DNA of 64,000 nt from Isoetes taiwanensis (lineage: Eukaryota > Streptophyta > Lycopodiopsida > Isoetales > Isoetaceae): positions 1,045,998 to 1,109,997 of the forward strand of contig JAJEKV010000028.1 in NCBI GenBank assembly GCA_021234155.1, read 5' to 3'. The notes beneath the pieces are model-generated. The model ran no database searches and was not told the origin of the DNA. It saw only the letters and a program-made list of their open reading frames with translations. Of this stretch, positions 23,676 to 34,495 are shown in pieces (positions within the stretch are counted from its first letter, which is position 1; each line of letters begins with the position of its first letter). The position numbers were made by a program, and so were the translations under genes.

Positions 23676-24144
23676 TGATGACTGCTCAAAACCCATTATT
23701 CCCTGTAAACTGGCGGTTTCGTGCGTTGTGGATAGCGGATGCTGCAACCGGGCAACTGGCAGGGCAGACCCAAGCTCGAATCTGATGCTGGGCCCTGTGC
23801 TTACGGGTCTGATGCAGTAGGATGCGGTGAACTTTGGCATCTTGCTTGAAACACTCTGGAATATTTATTTTTTGCTGATAACTTTGTGAATTTTTTTTGT
23901 TGGACGAAGACAATGGTAAGGAAAGTTCTATCAATAGATTGTGATTTCTTGGTTCAGAACTCCTTGAATGGGCATTAATAGAAGATCACTTCAATGTTAT
24001 GTGTGTTTTAGATGGACCTTGAGTTTCTATGTCTGAAACCCTTTGGTATTACATTAAATCTGTTGAAAGGTGGGAAGGATAAATTATGGACTCACATGTA
24101 TTTAAAGATTTGCTTGTTTAAATAACGTTTTTCTGGGGTCACAG

Positions 24145-24437
24145 ACTTGAGGATGCAGGATATGGGGTGGGTTTGAGGCTACTAGAACTCTTATGTCATA
24201 GAGAGAAGGTGAATATAGAAATCAAAGCTTTGGTTGTGGCTACAATAGTGGTAATAAGAGAGAAACAAGGTTGCTTGGCATTTTGTCATTTGTTCATAGT
24301 ACTGTTTGGCGATCTTTGTTTGGAAAGGTAGTTGACTGTATTACATTTAATAGTGTAAATCTATTTAGGTTGCAGATTCACTGGACAAGGGCACAGAACA
24401 TGAAGACGAGTATATGATTAGGGAAAAGGAATTGCTT
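24145..24437 (+). pseudogene. TRAPPC5/TRS31-like exons (partial)
   Basis: Three blocks match the conserved middle of TRAPPC5 (TRS31), a Bet3-family subunit of the TRAPP tethering complex in ER-Golgi traffic. They are 24145-24208 ([20 protein letters not shown]), about 24250-24327 ([18 protein letters not shown]) and 24369-24437 ([17 protein letters not shown]). They are separated by two unusually short GT...AG intervals of about 40 and 41 nt. The first leaves a one-base phase mismatch, perhaps a consensus error. The N-terminal exon and the usual C-terminal half (after LLVNR) are not found nearby. It is therefore a fragment, or part of a chimeric gene with the exons that follow. The protein match is from memory of the family's conserved core. 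Confidence 0.7.
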
Positions 24438-24531
24438 GTAAATAGGTACCTTCTGACAATGGTACTTGCTACCAATGAAGGGAAGACCCGCATGGAAACT
24501 GACTTGCCCTTATCGAGGTTTTCTTGAGCAG

Positions 24532-25121
24532 ATAACTTGTAAATGGGTTATCGGTGTTACATTAGGTGTCCAATGGTTGGCATTTGTCTTTCTTGCTATA
24601 GCCTTCCATGGGAAGCATAACAACAATCCATGGCCCCTTTCAGATGGTAAGTTCTACAAGCCTTAATGGCTAGCATCTACTTCTTAAAGTTTCCCAAGTT
24701 TTTTTCTGTTATTGAAGCCTGCCAGTTAGTCAATCTTAATTTAGACCTTCATATATAGATATGCATTCTATTAATCATCTTTTTCTTGTGGCTTTGACAT
24801 TTAGGAATGCCAAAAGCAGCATATAAATAGAGATCATGAGTCGCAGGTGATACTATCCAGCTTGTTGTCTTCATTATTCTGCAAACACTACGTAAGTACT
24901 TTGAAATCTAGAATTGAATCACTAATATAGCATCTTAGTTGGATACATTTAGTGAATATCACTTTAACCAACATAGACATGCATGCACATCAAAGGATTT
25001 TGCTGTAGATGCAATACAGTAAATTATTTTGATTTTTGTCCATCTAGTTAATAATATTTTCTTTGCAGCTAAAGCTGTGACAATCTTTAAGCTGAGGAGA
25101 TCTGTGCTTCCACGTCTCTAG
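24532..25121 (+). CDS. Three exons of an unidentified small membrane protein
   Basis: Exons 24532-24646, 24847-24891 and 25069-25121 have proper acceptors (CTTGAGCAG, AGTCGCAG, TTTCTTTGCAG) and donors (GATG/GTAAGT, CTAC/GTAAGT). The phases agree throughout and the last ends in TAG. The product has two hydrophobic segments, KWVIGVTLGVQWLAFVFLAI and TIQLVVFIILQTLPKAVTIF. A polar NNNPWPLSDGD linker lies between them, and a basic end FKLRRSVLPRL follows. The frame also joins in phase 0 to the TRAPPC5-like exon ending at 24437 across a 94-nt intron, so a chimeric transcript is possible. I do not recognise the family. The 5' end is not located. Confidence 0.55.
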
Positions 25122-25569
25122 AGATAACTTGTTCACTATCTCACAACCTTATGGCACAACTGCGGGTTGATGTGTCCCTTTGTTTCCTTAGTACAATGAG
25201 AATGGATTTGAGCAGGGAAGAGAAATCAGTGGAGGAGTCTGGGATTTGAAGCTACATTTATAACCGATATAACTTAAAACCTGATCGTAACATTCTAGAT
25301 ATCCTGATAATCAGCGCATTCAGATTAAGTTGCTTCATAGGCATCTGTCTGATCTAAATAAATCAGGAACACAGTTTGATGTTGTACTTATCTAAAATTT
25401 TCATCCCAGCTTCTTATAATTGCCAGGTGAGTTTTCTGTGGTTCAACTGCTACACTTAAAAGCAAATGCCTAAATTTAGACGATGGCTAGGATGGACCAT
25501 TTACAAGATGTTCAGATGGATTAGCCCTTTCTATGCATAGTGCAGTTGGTTCAGGTGGTAGTGACTATA

Positions 25570-26540
25570 GTGATGGCATCCCTCCCACTTCAGGCCAGCC
25601 AAAGCTACTGCATCTTTCAAGTTGCAGCGTTGACCATAGTATCTTTGAAATGGGACCTTCAGGTTTATCCACCTGACAAAAAGAAGCTTGCCAGATATTA
25701 GCAATTTCAATCCTTAATGAAAAGAGCTTAATGTTCTTTACTCATAGAAGCGTCACCTATTGAAATATGTGGGCTTTTGAATGCCCTTCAACTTGCATTC
25801 AGCCTCAAGCATGGTCTTGCAATCCAGTCTGTCCAGGTCACAATTGAGAACCTAGTTTCCTTTATGCCATACCACTCAAGCCAAGTATCGTGCATCAATA
25901 AAGCCTCTTCTAGAGAGACGCCTTCATCAACTTATCCAAAAGATTTATATAGATGCATATTACATGCTTAGGCTATTCATGACTAAAAGAGTTCTAGAAT
26001 TAGTTAGCAACAATTACTCCAAAAGTAAAGCCTGTTTTTCTTGCTTCAAATTCATGTCCAGTAAGTACCCCTCTATAGATATTTGAATTATTGCAATACT
26101 TCAAAGAATAGAATAGATTTTTTAACGTCCACGGAGACCAATAGGTCATGGGACCCATACAATGGGCTAGTACAATCATTACTACAAAAGCTAACCTAAG
26201 GTTGTTGTATACCGGTGAGATACTTGCAAAACTCTGTAAATTTTGGATGATGAACTGGTTTTACATAGGCCTGAAATGTGTCCACCATGGTCAAAGACTT
26301 TGCATTGACCAAAACAGAAGGGAATTCAATAATCTCTTGTGGGTTGAGAAGCATGAACTGATCACATGTAGCTTCAAAGTCAATTACGACTAAATAGTCA
26401 AAACGTATTGAGCTAACTTCAGGCAAGGCTAAGCAACTTCCTGGAACTTGATCATTTTCTGCAGGGGAAGAAAAAGCTTCAATCTTGCCTGGAGGGTTCA
26501 TAACAGTGCCAACTGCAACTTCTTTACAATAAATATCTTC
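25570..26540 (-). CDS. ERI1-like 3'-5' exoribonuclease, partial multi-exon gene
   Basis: Minus-strand exons match the plant ERI1-like DEDDh exonucleases, which trim small RNAs and rRNA 3' ends. Exon a (about 26201-26540) has FDYLVVIDFEATCD with the ExoI Asp and Glu, then NPQEIIEFPSVLVNA, FQAYVKPVHHP and CKYLTGIQQ. Exon b (25757-25930) reads VDEGVSLEEALLMHDTWLEW, then, after one missing base at GACTGG/ATTGC, CKTMLEAECKLKGIQKPTYF. Exon c (about 25570-25672) has WINLKVPFQRYYG and CNLKDAVALAGLKWEG. The donor at 25751-25756 and the acceptors are canonical. The single-base loss falls in a GG run and may be a consensus error. The last conserved LDDAKN exon and the gene start were not found. A LINE 3' end sits in the a-b intron. 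Confidence 0.75.
26105..26190 (-). mobile_element. Severely 5'-truncated LINE 3' end in the ERI1-like intron
   Basis: On the minus strand this reads GTAGTAATGATTGTACTAGC, then CCCATTGTATGGGTCCCATG, CCTATTGGTCTCCGTGGACG, then a short TTCTA repeat. This is the last 85 bp of the LINE family at 40.9-41.4 and 42.3-42.9 kb. It lies about 25 bp after exon a of the ERI1-like gene, on the same strand. Confidence 0.9.
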
Positions 26541-26695
26541 CAGAATTAAATGCTGAGAACCTCAAGTTAAATATCTAAAGCAAGATCATCTTCCCTGGTT
26601 TAAAGATGGGTCTTCGTATTTTGTTTTTTACCTTATTCCGTTTGCCTCAATTTTTTGTAATATTTCTTTGTTTTCTTATAAGAGAATTTGTAATC

Positions 26696-26770
26696 GTTGT
26701 AAAAACTTAAATATGCAGGTGGACATTTGGAGGTTGTAAAAACTTAAATATGCAGGTGGACATTTGGAGA
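26696..26770. repeat. 37-bp tandem duplication
   Basis: GTTGTAAAAACTTAAATATG at 26696 recurs at 26733, followed both times by CAGGTGGACATTTGGAG. Two nearly identical copies. Confidence 0.9.
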
Positions 26771-28281
26771 GTGCAGGAAACTAAGCCAAAGGGATGGACA
26801 GATACTTGAGCCAAAGTCTTGTATATAGGAAGTCAACCATTGGTGCATATATTTAGACTAGTTGACTTTGACAACAACTCCTTAAGTGCTTCCCCTTGTG
26901 CAGTAATTGAAAATATACATGTGTGACCGAGACAACCATTGTGATTCGGACTGCAAAAAGAGCTACCTTTCCAATTGATCCAAACTATCACAAGAGGAGA
27001 TAAGAACCCTCACAAGAACATCAAATAATTTAATAGTAGCTAAGAAGAGATAACTATCGTCAACATAGTAATTTGCAAAGTGAGACATCTCATCAACACT
27101 TCATGTTACAAGGTCAAAATATTGCAAAAGAACCTTAGCCATGATGACAAAGAGCAACAAAGCCAATGGCCAATCTTGGTTATACCTCAACCAACCATAA
27201 AGAATATAGAAGTTTCACCTTGAAAGAGGACGATAGAGAAAGAAAGGGAACCCCATAGGATCTATTAATAAAGTCATAGTATCATGTACTCTATTGTCTA
27301 GAAGTAGCAATTTCAATTGATTGTCAAAACATGACTTTCAACTATGATTTAAGCCACTTCACCCTCCGGCCATAGAGGGCAACCCTCCGTGCGCAGCACC
27401 TTGTCTCTTTAGTGTGGTTTTTGCCAAAAAACAACATAAAAAAACTATGTGGTGATTTTTGTCCGAATTTGTTAGAAACTATGTGTAGTTTTTAGCCAAA
27501 TTTTTATACATGTAGTTTTCTTCCACAAGAAGTCTACGCGTAGAACGTTGTCAAAATTATCTATACGTAGAAATTAACACGTGCTTCTACATGTTGTGTT
27601 TAGAAGTAGTTGTAGTTTTCAAGTGTTGCTTTTCTAAAAAGTAGGCATATGGTTCTTAATAAAATTTAAAAGGTCCATGTTGTTTTTAACTATTATTTTG
27701 CAAAAAAAACAATACTAAAAAGCCACGTATAGAATTTTGTCCGACTTTGCTAGAAACTACGTGTAGTTTTGGTTTTTCTTTTTATTTTAACTATGTTGTT
27801 TTCAAGTGTTGATTTCGTGAAAACATGATATGTGATTTAAAGGAAAAATGTGGTTTTTCAAAAGTAGAAGTTGTTTTCGAGTATTGTTTTACATAAAATC
27901 CACATGTGATTTCATAGAAATAATTTTTTTTAAGTGTTGTTTTTTCAATAAAAGGCAGTGACTAAAAAACATGCTTAAAAAAAAAAACAACATGTTGAGA
28001 ATTTAAAAATAAGTATTGTTTTATTATCATATATATTTAAAAATAACTAGTTTTTAAGCATTGCATTGTTATCTTTACATATTATTTTAAACCTAATATA
28101 AACTTACCTTTAGCATGATTGTTGTTTTCTAGGCAATGTTGATTGCTATATTATTCCAAACTCCAATTTAAGAGATCTTAGCTTTGATAAAAAGATCTCA
28201 TCCTCATCTGGGATGCATGATGCATTTAAAGGATATATTCCCATTTGGTTCATCACCAACCCGAAAAGTACACTCGTTACT
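26771..28281. other. AT-rich intergenic sequence with degenerate repeats
   Basis: No gene seen. From about 27420 to 28050 motifs such as GAAACTATGTGTAGTTTTTA and GAAACTACGTGTAGTTTTGG, each after TTTTGTCCGA-like sequence, recur about 273 bp apart. Many shorter ATGTG/GTTTT variants surround them. It looks like decayed repeat or MITE-like sequence. Confidence 0.5.
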
Positions 28282-28548
28282 TCTAAACCAATTGCATTTT
28301 GTGGCATTTTTGCAATTTTGGCAAAACTTGAGCATTTTGGATAAATATTCTTTAACATTATCATCTTTTTTTGCTATGGGGTATCATTCATGCACGCAGT
28401 CAATCTAATCCAACAGTTTCAAAACAACATTGACAGGATCAGGCGATGAAAGAGAAATTTCAAGGCCGACATACCTAAATTAAGAAGCTAGCTATGGTAA
28501 TACATGCACTATTCTATCTTTTTTTCTCCTCATGTTCCACGACAACAA
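28282..28548 (+). repeat. Direct repeat A (homologous to 30411-30657)
   Basis: About 265 bp, closely similar to the segment that runs into the first PPR exon. Shared landmarks are TTGCATTTTGTGGCATTTT, GGCAAAACTTG, TTTAACATTATCAT, ATTAAGAAGCTA, GCTATGGTAATACA and TGTTCCACGACAAC. It ends abruptly where the inverted-repeat element at 28549 starts. It is probably a duplicate of the 5' region of the PPR locus. Confidence 0.85.
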
Positions 28549-28672
28549 GATTGTATAGGGGAATGGAGGTTGGGGCCTCCATTAGGGTTTCCAGTGGGTC
28601 CCGCTGACCGCCAAGTAGCCGAGCCGGTCACTGAAACCGGAATGGAGGCCCCAACCTCCATTCCCCTACAAC
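28549..28672. repeat. Hairpin element with 26-bp perfect inverted repeats
   Basis: 28558-28583 (GGGGAATGGAGGTTGGGGCC and onward) is the exact reverse complement of 28641-28666, with a 57-bp spacer. The pairing extends imperfectly outwards (TTGTATAGGGG against CCCCTACAA). It is compact and GC-rich in an AT-rich setting. Likely a foldback or MITE-type element; no clear target duplication was found. Confidence 0.8.
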
Positions 28673-29307
28673 ATAGAAGTTGGGGACGTTTCTTCCTCAG
28701 CAGATCTGGCGAAGCTTCAGATGCTTCAAAAACAGAGCAGGGCTTCAAAAATCCGGCGAAGCAGAGCAGGGCTTCAAGATCTGGCGAAAACACAACAAAA
28801 ATCCGGCGAAAACACAAAGAAGATCCGGGCGAAAACACAAAGAAGAAACAGAGCGGGGCTTCAAGATCCGGGCGAAAACACAACAAAAATCCGGCGAAAA
28901 CACAAAGAAGATCCGGGCGAAAACACAAAGAAAACACGAGCGCGGGGCTTTAAAAATCCCGAGAAAAAAAAGGTGGTTTCAAGATCCGGCAAAATACAGC
29001 AGGTCTTCAAGATCCGGCAAGAAAAATGCTCTGTTATGGCGAGCAGAGCATGAAGAATCGACGATCTATTTGCAACCTGCTTCATCTGAAGAAGAACCGA
29101 CGATCTATTTGCACCTGCTTCATCTGACGAACTGGCGGCGGACTTAAAAATGAAGAACCCTAAAAACAAAACGAAGAACCCTAACCTGCGCAGCCGGTCA
29201 GGCGGAATGCATTAACCCAACTGCCATTCCACAGTATTGGCTGCGCCACGTGGCGCCAGGAAAATGCACGAATGAGGAAGAAACGGACCCAACTTCTATA
29301 TTGTGTT
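28669..29307. mobile_element. Putative non-autonomous TIR element with internal minisatellite
   Basis: The left end ACAACATAGAAGTTGGGGAC (followed by GTTTCTTCCTC, to 28699) is the near-perfect complement of the right end at 29275-29306 (GAGGAAGAAACGGACCCAAC, then TTCTATATTGT). Between them, 28740-29010 is a minisatellite of units like AAGATCCGGGCGAAAACACA interspersed with GGGCTTCAAGATC. Its open frames in several phases are by-products of the repeats. The element size is about 640 bp. Superfamily unknown. Confidence 0.55.
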
Positions 29308-29436
29308 ATCATGTGATAACTCATCGAAACCAATCATCGTGGCTCTTAGAAACTTTCAGGAACCGACGGTCGAAAGGCACCCTAATGCAGCTTCACGTGA
29401 GTGGATGACAAGCAGAGTGCTTACTCACATGTAAAC

Positions 29437-30108
29437 CACCGGTAGGTGGGAATTTCTGGTTATTAACCCGTAAATTATTTTTTGACAATTTTGGGTTTTG
29501 TTTCCAAAACATACACCTAAATATTGTTTTTTTTTAGCCTTTTTCTTGCATGCTACAAAGATTTCTATCTCTCTCGTAGGGCATATCCGGTGATGGCATT
29601 TCAGCAATGCCCTTGGTCGTGGTTTCTCAACGATATCTATTCAACATAATGGACGGAGGGTTTAGTAGCGCTCAAATCGGGCGATGGCAAGCAAAGATGT
29701 TCGGCGATGGCGCTCAAACGAAATTGATGGCAAGCAAGCAAGGTAAGAGGTCAAAAAGAATTTGATCAAGATCGTTGAAGAACAAGTAGATCCGAGGCTT
29801 TTTCACTTCTGCCTCGATTAATGTTCTTGGTTTCACTAATCTTAAGGCTTGAAAAGGGGTTTTTTCACTTCAATCCGCATTTTCTTGCTCTGTAGTGATT
29901 AATGTTCAGAGTTTCACTGTTCAATCCGCATTTTCATCTCTGTAGTGATTAATGTTAGATCTTATATGAGACCAAACAAAATCGACCTGAAAATCTACTA
30001 AGATCTGAGCCTGGCGAGCTGAAACCCAACAAAATCACACAAAATCAGTGAAGAACAGGGGAAAACCAGTAAACAAACCAGTAAACGAAATTCCCACCTA
30101 CCGGTGGA
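29437..30108. mobile_element. Putative TIR element with 20-bp perfect inverted repeats
   Basis: CCACCGGTAGGTGGGAATTT (29437-29456) is the exact reverse complement of 30089-30108. The sequence between is about 630 bp and has no transposase frame. An AAA trinucleotide on both flanks could be a short target duplication. A non-autonomous DNA transposon is the likely reading. Confidence 0.55.
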
Positions 30109-30354
30109 AAGACCGTGCAATGGGAACCACGGCCGGTCGAGGTATTTTGGGAATTTGGAAGTCGGCATAAGGCCGCATTTGAAGAATTCGCCCTGGGCGG
30201 CGCGCCTTAAGGGTATTTGCCGGAACCCTCTCCTACCCGTGGGTTCCCTAGCACTAAATAACGAAGGTCCATTTTTCAATCCAGGCCCTCCAAATGGCAC
30301 ATCCAATGGTAAAAAATGACATATTCTATCAACGCAAAAATTAGTGTTATTTCC

Positions 30355-30440
30355 ATAAAAAATACACCTAAACCCTGTTGCATTTTGTGGCATTTCCATA
30401 AAAAATATACCTAAACCAGTTGCATTTTGTGGCATTTTGG
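30355..30440. repeat. About 44-bp tandem duplication
   Basis: CATAAAAAATACACCTAAAC followed by CTGTTGCATTTTGTGGCATTT is repeated once with small changes. It sits at the left edge of direct repeat B. Confidence 0.75.
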
Positions 30441-30657
30441 CAAAACTTGGGCATTTTGGGTAAATTAATTTAACATTATCATGTTTTGTGGCTATGGCGT
30501 GTCATGCACACTGTCAATCTCATCCAACAATTCAAAGCAGCATCGGACAGGATCGGGCGATGGAAGAAAAATTCTAGAGCCGGGATATTCAAATTAAGAA
30601 GCTATGGTAATACAGGCACTATTCTATCCTTATTTCTTCTCCTGTTCCACGACAACT
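30411..30657 (+). repeat. Direct repeat B, running into the PPR 5' exon
   Basis: Partner of 28282-28548. It contains the first ATG (30604) of the open frame of PPR exon 1. The N-terminal extension of the PPR protein therefore starts in duplicated sequence. Confidence 0.85.
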
Positions 30658-33357
30658 ACATTGCATTATCCTCCTCACTCACATCCTTGTGACAAAAATA
30701 ATGCTCGGCATTGGTGTAAAGGAAGCCGGAACAAATTTTATATAGTAGAGCTCGGTTTACAAAGGGATATTAACATTGTGAAATGCCATGATAGAAGGGA
30801 CGAAGAAGTTTTTGTGGGTTCATCTAAATCCGGAATGGAAGAAAGGTCTAGCAATGTAGATGTTGCTTACTTCCGAAATCAGAACCTGCAAAAGGGTGGA
30901 ACAGACAATTCCAGAGAAGTCTCAAATCAAGAGCAAGATAGACACATTAATGCAGGCAGCCCAGAGTTCGCTGTTGAAGAAGCTGCAAGTTGCCAAAACA
31001 GAGAGCATGTTAATGATATTATCGAGGGGAAAACCAAGGCTGAAGATAGAATGGGAAATACTTTTGTTGAAGAAGCAGCCATGGGAATTCTTAAACGCAG
31101 GGGGGAAGACCTTACAGGCTACTTGACAAGTCTGCTGAGAGGCTTCAAATGCAATCCTTACCTTTGGGACCAGGCAGGTTTTCCAACCTAATTGGATATG
31201 CACATGGTACTTTACTACTAACCTGAACAGAGTACTAACTTTTTTTAATTGTATTTCTTTGACGTTTCTCAAATTTCTCCTCAACAGGTTATGAAGAAAG
31301 TGGAAAGCATTGGAGGATGGGAAAAAGCGTATGAAGCCTTCCAATTCCTCCAACAACAGCGGGCCTTTAAAATACAAGAACAAAATTATGTAACTATGAT
31401 TGGTATCCTTGGAGGAGCTGGAAAACTGGATATAGCCCAAGAACTTATTCAAAATATGAAAAAAAAAGGAATAAAGACAACTACTTATTCATATACCACA
31501 TTGATCAGTGGGTACGATGTTTAAATGCTTCTTCGTCCTTAAGTTTTTCATTTACATATATGATTAATTCAAATAACAGGTATATAAAGCATGGCTTCTT
31601 TGAACAAGCTTGGAAGATATATGAAGAAATGCAATTCCAAGAATGCAAGCCCGATATTGCCACTTACACATGTCTTATCCATGCCTGTACGAAGTGCGAT
31701 TTAGGAGCAGAAAAAGCTTTGCAGGTTTTCAGTGATATGAAGAAGTTTGGAGGAAAAGGAGATGAAATCATGTACAACTGTTTGACTAATGCTTGCATTC
31801 ATGACAATTCTTTGGAATCTGCAGAGCATATCCTTAAGGAAATGGATACCAACAATATTACCGCTAATGTGGTTACTTGTACGAGTCTGATAAATGCTTA
31901 TGGAAAAGCAGGAAGGCTTGAGGATGCAATAAAGATTTTCCATAAGATGAAAAAGGATGGGCCGAAACCAAATGCATGGACATACAATGCTCTTTTGAGG
32001 GCATATTGGAAGGAAGGGCTCCCAAAAGAAGGACAAGACTTATATGGTGAAATGATAACAGCCAGGATATGTCCAGACTTGTACACTTACAACATTCTGA
32101 TAGGAATATATGCAGAGGGCGGTCAGTTTGATGATATACAGAAGACATTCAATGAGATGTCGAGGAAGGGAATTAAGCCTGATCAGGTGGGCATTTCTTT
32201 GTTGATTGTTTTCCATGCAAACATAGATTGAAGCCATATATCTTGACGGAGTTTCATGCCTTGTTATTGACAAAACATGTTTCTTCAGAAAATCATGCAT
32301 AAGTTATCTATTCAATACATTGCATTGACTGTTCAACGTCACAAAAGATAAGATATACCACCTCTTCTGACAGGCCAAAGGGTGCCTTCAGTGCCCCCTT
32401 AGGATGCAGTATATGCATCACTGAAAGAAGAATTGAGGATTTTAAAATCTCTGAATCTACCTTTATAGTTTAATCACTTTAATCCTGATGATCAGATATA
32501 TCATGCCTTATAAAGAGCTATTTTTTAAGATGCTAGTAAAATCTTCTCCTTTTGGGTGATAATTTAGTTTTCTGCTGTCATATTCCAGGTAACATATAAT
32601 ACTTTATTGGATACTTATACAAAAGAAGGGTTTTCTGGAAGAGCAGGAATCACATTAGAGGAAATGAAAAGTTCAGGTTGTAGGCCCAACATTTGGACGT
32701 ATAATATCCTCATCAATGCCACAGGTAAAGAAGGTAATGTCTCAGAGGTCTCTCAGTTATATCAAGACTTGAAGGATTCCGGGCACGTTCCAAATATTGT
32801 GACTTATGGATCAATGATCAGTATTTATGGCCGACAAGGACTATATGAAGATGCCAGAAAAATTTGGAATGAGATGTGCTCTGCTGGTTGCAAACCAAAC
32901 ATAATTACATTTTCAGGAATGATCGAGGGATACAGCTATCATGGAATGCATGAGGTACTTCTGTTGCAGTACTTTGAGTTAAACCATCTTTTCTACCTGT
33001 ATTTATAGTAACTGTTAATGGCAGGAAGCTTTGTCATGTTTCCAAGACATGGTGAAATTAGGGATTCAACCTGACACTTACGTGTACACTTCCTTGATGG
33101 ATGCCTATGGACAGGCAGGTTTATGCGAGAAAGCTGAGGAATTGTTGTTTGAAATGAAGGCACTGGGATTGGTTCCCGACAGGCTTACTTATGGTATTCT
33201 ACTCAGGGCATTTGAGAAAGCGAATCGGTTGTATGAAGGATTTAAATACTACGAGAAAATTATACAACTTAGAAAGCCTAACAGTCATGTGTGCAAAAGA
33301 TTGATTTTTGATTACAAGGAGCGCTATTACTATTACAGCACCAAGCCAACTGCTTGA
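30604..33357 (+). CDS. P-class pentatricopeptide repeat protein, five exons
   Basis: Exons 30604-31173, 31288-31511, 31580-32186, 32589-32954 and 33025-33357 join in one frame (phases 0, 2, 0, 0) to give about 699 residues. PPR proteins bind organellar RNA. About a dozen 35-residue repeats run from about residue 195 to the end, with typical signatures such as VTYNTLLDTYTKEG, NIWTYNILINATGKEG and DTYVYTSLMDAYGQAG. No E, DYW or SMR tail is present. The first 190 residues lack PPRs and are polar. An alternative start is Met at 30835. The first donor is CAG/GCAGGT, a GC-AG intron if the phase is right; the other donors are GT. Four introns are unusual for a PPR gene of seed plants. An organelle targeting peptide is not evident from either start. 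Confidence 0.88.
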
Positions 33358-33990
33358 ACTATCATTCACATAGCTTAATGATGGTAGCTGCTAGATTGCT
33401 GCTAAGGAACCTGATTCTATGTGAGGGGCTGTTGGGACCTGAACTCTTGACATTAATCTATCAACATGACAAGCTCTCAGCCATTTTCATTCCATCAATG
33501 CCATATCTCGGCTAATTACATGGTATGTTCTCTAACTATCTTGGCTAATTACATGGTATGTTCTCTAACGAACTAATTTCAAAATGTCACTTATAATTCT
33601 AAAGGATTTGTCTATTACCTCAATCTGCAGGCTGCATTATGTCATCAATACTGCCTGAGGGTGTAAATACCTTATGGAAAATTATCATGCTAAGGGAAGC
33701 ATCCAAGGGAAGTAAAGGGTTCCAGTAATTAAACCACTAGGATCAGTAATATTATATGGCCCCATTGCTGCTCAATGCAATTTCATCACCAGAAATAAGG
33801 AAAATCAAGTATAAACAATAGCTTATACATTTGATCAAAATATATAGCTGTTAACAATTTCCAAGGATGTCAATGATCGACATGTATAATCTGTGTACTT
33901 CTTATAAAGTGCGTGATAATTTGAACTTGGAAAATGTTATGCTAGAACTTGTTGTTGAGAGTTTATAAGAAGTTGCTTTCTTTAGTGTTA
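33358..33990. other. PPR 3' flank
   Basis: Contains the probable 3' UTR. A 33-bp tandem duplication (GGCTAATTACATGGTATGTT at about 33510 and 33543) is present. No other gene seen. Confidence 0.6.
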
Positions 33991-34310
33991 TGTTGTTAGG
34001 GCCAAAATTAAAGTTCTTGGTTAATTCCCTTCCTTGCCTTTGCCTTGTTGCTACTAAGTCATACAAAGGCAAGTAAAGTGAAAAATAAGATATGATGGAT
34101 GGCATGAGAGCAGTTCAATTTACTTCAAATAATTATAAGATCATATTCCCAAGAAACTAATTTTGTTAGGGCCAAAATTAATGTTCTTGGTTAACTCCCT
34201 TCCTTGGATTTGCCTTGTTGCAACTAAAGCATATAAAGGTCGGTAAATTGGAAAATAAGTTATGATGGACGGCCGAGAGCAATTCAATTTATTTCAATGC
34301 AATTTGTATA
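33990..34310. repeat. 170-bp tandem duplication
   Basis: TTAGGGCCAAAATTAAAGTT at 33996 recurs as TTAGGGCCAAAATTAATGTT at 34166. The following about 130 bp (CCTTCCTTG, GCCTTGTTGC, ATGATGGA) are also repeated with moderate divergence. Confidence 0.85.
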
Positions 34311-34419
34311 AATATAGGCATTTTCACAAAGGCCCACCATTTTTTCCTTCAACCATCATGTAAGCTTATCACAAGTTGAACATGCACATGCTATACCTGC
34401 AAGAATCCATGTTCTCAGA

Positions 34420-34495
34420 TGAGATGATGCAACCATTGAGGGTGGACACTTAAGACGAGATGATGCAACCATTGAGCGTGGACACTTAATAAAGC
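34420..34495. repeat. 37-bp tandem duplication
   Basis: GAGATGATGCAACCATTGAG at 34421 and 34458, each followed by GTGGACACTTAA with one change between copies. Confidence 0.9.

Noticed and set aside
28504-29147. Overlapping 100-155 residue plus and minus frames
   Set aside because: All derive from a minisatellite of GATCCGGCGAAAACACA type; repetitive peptides in several frames.
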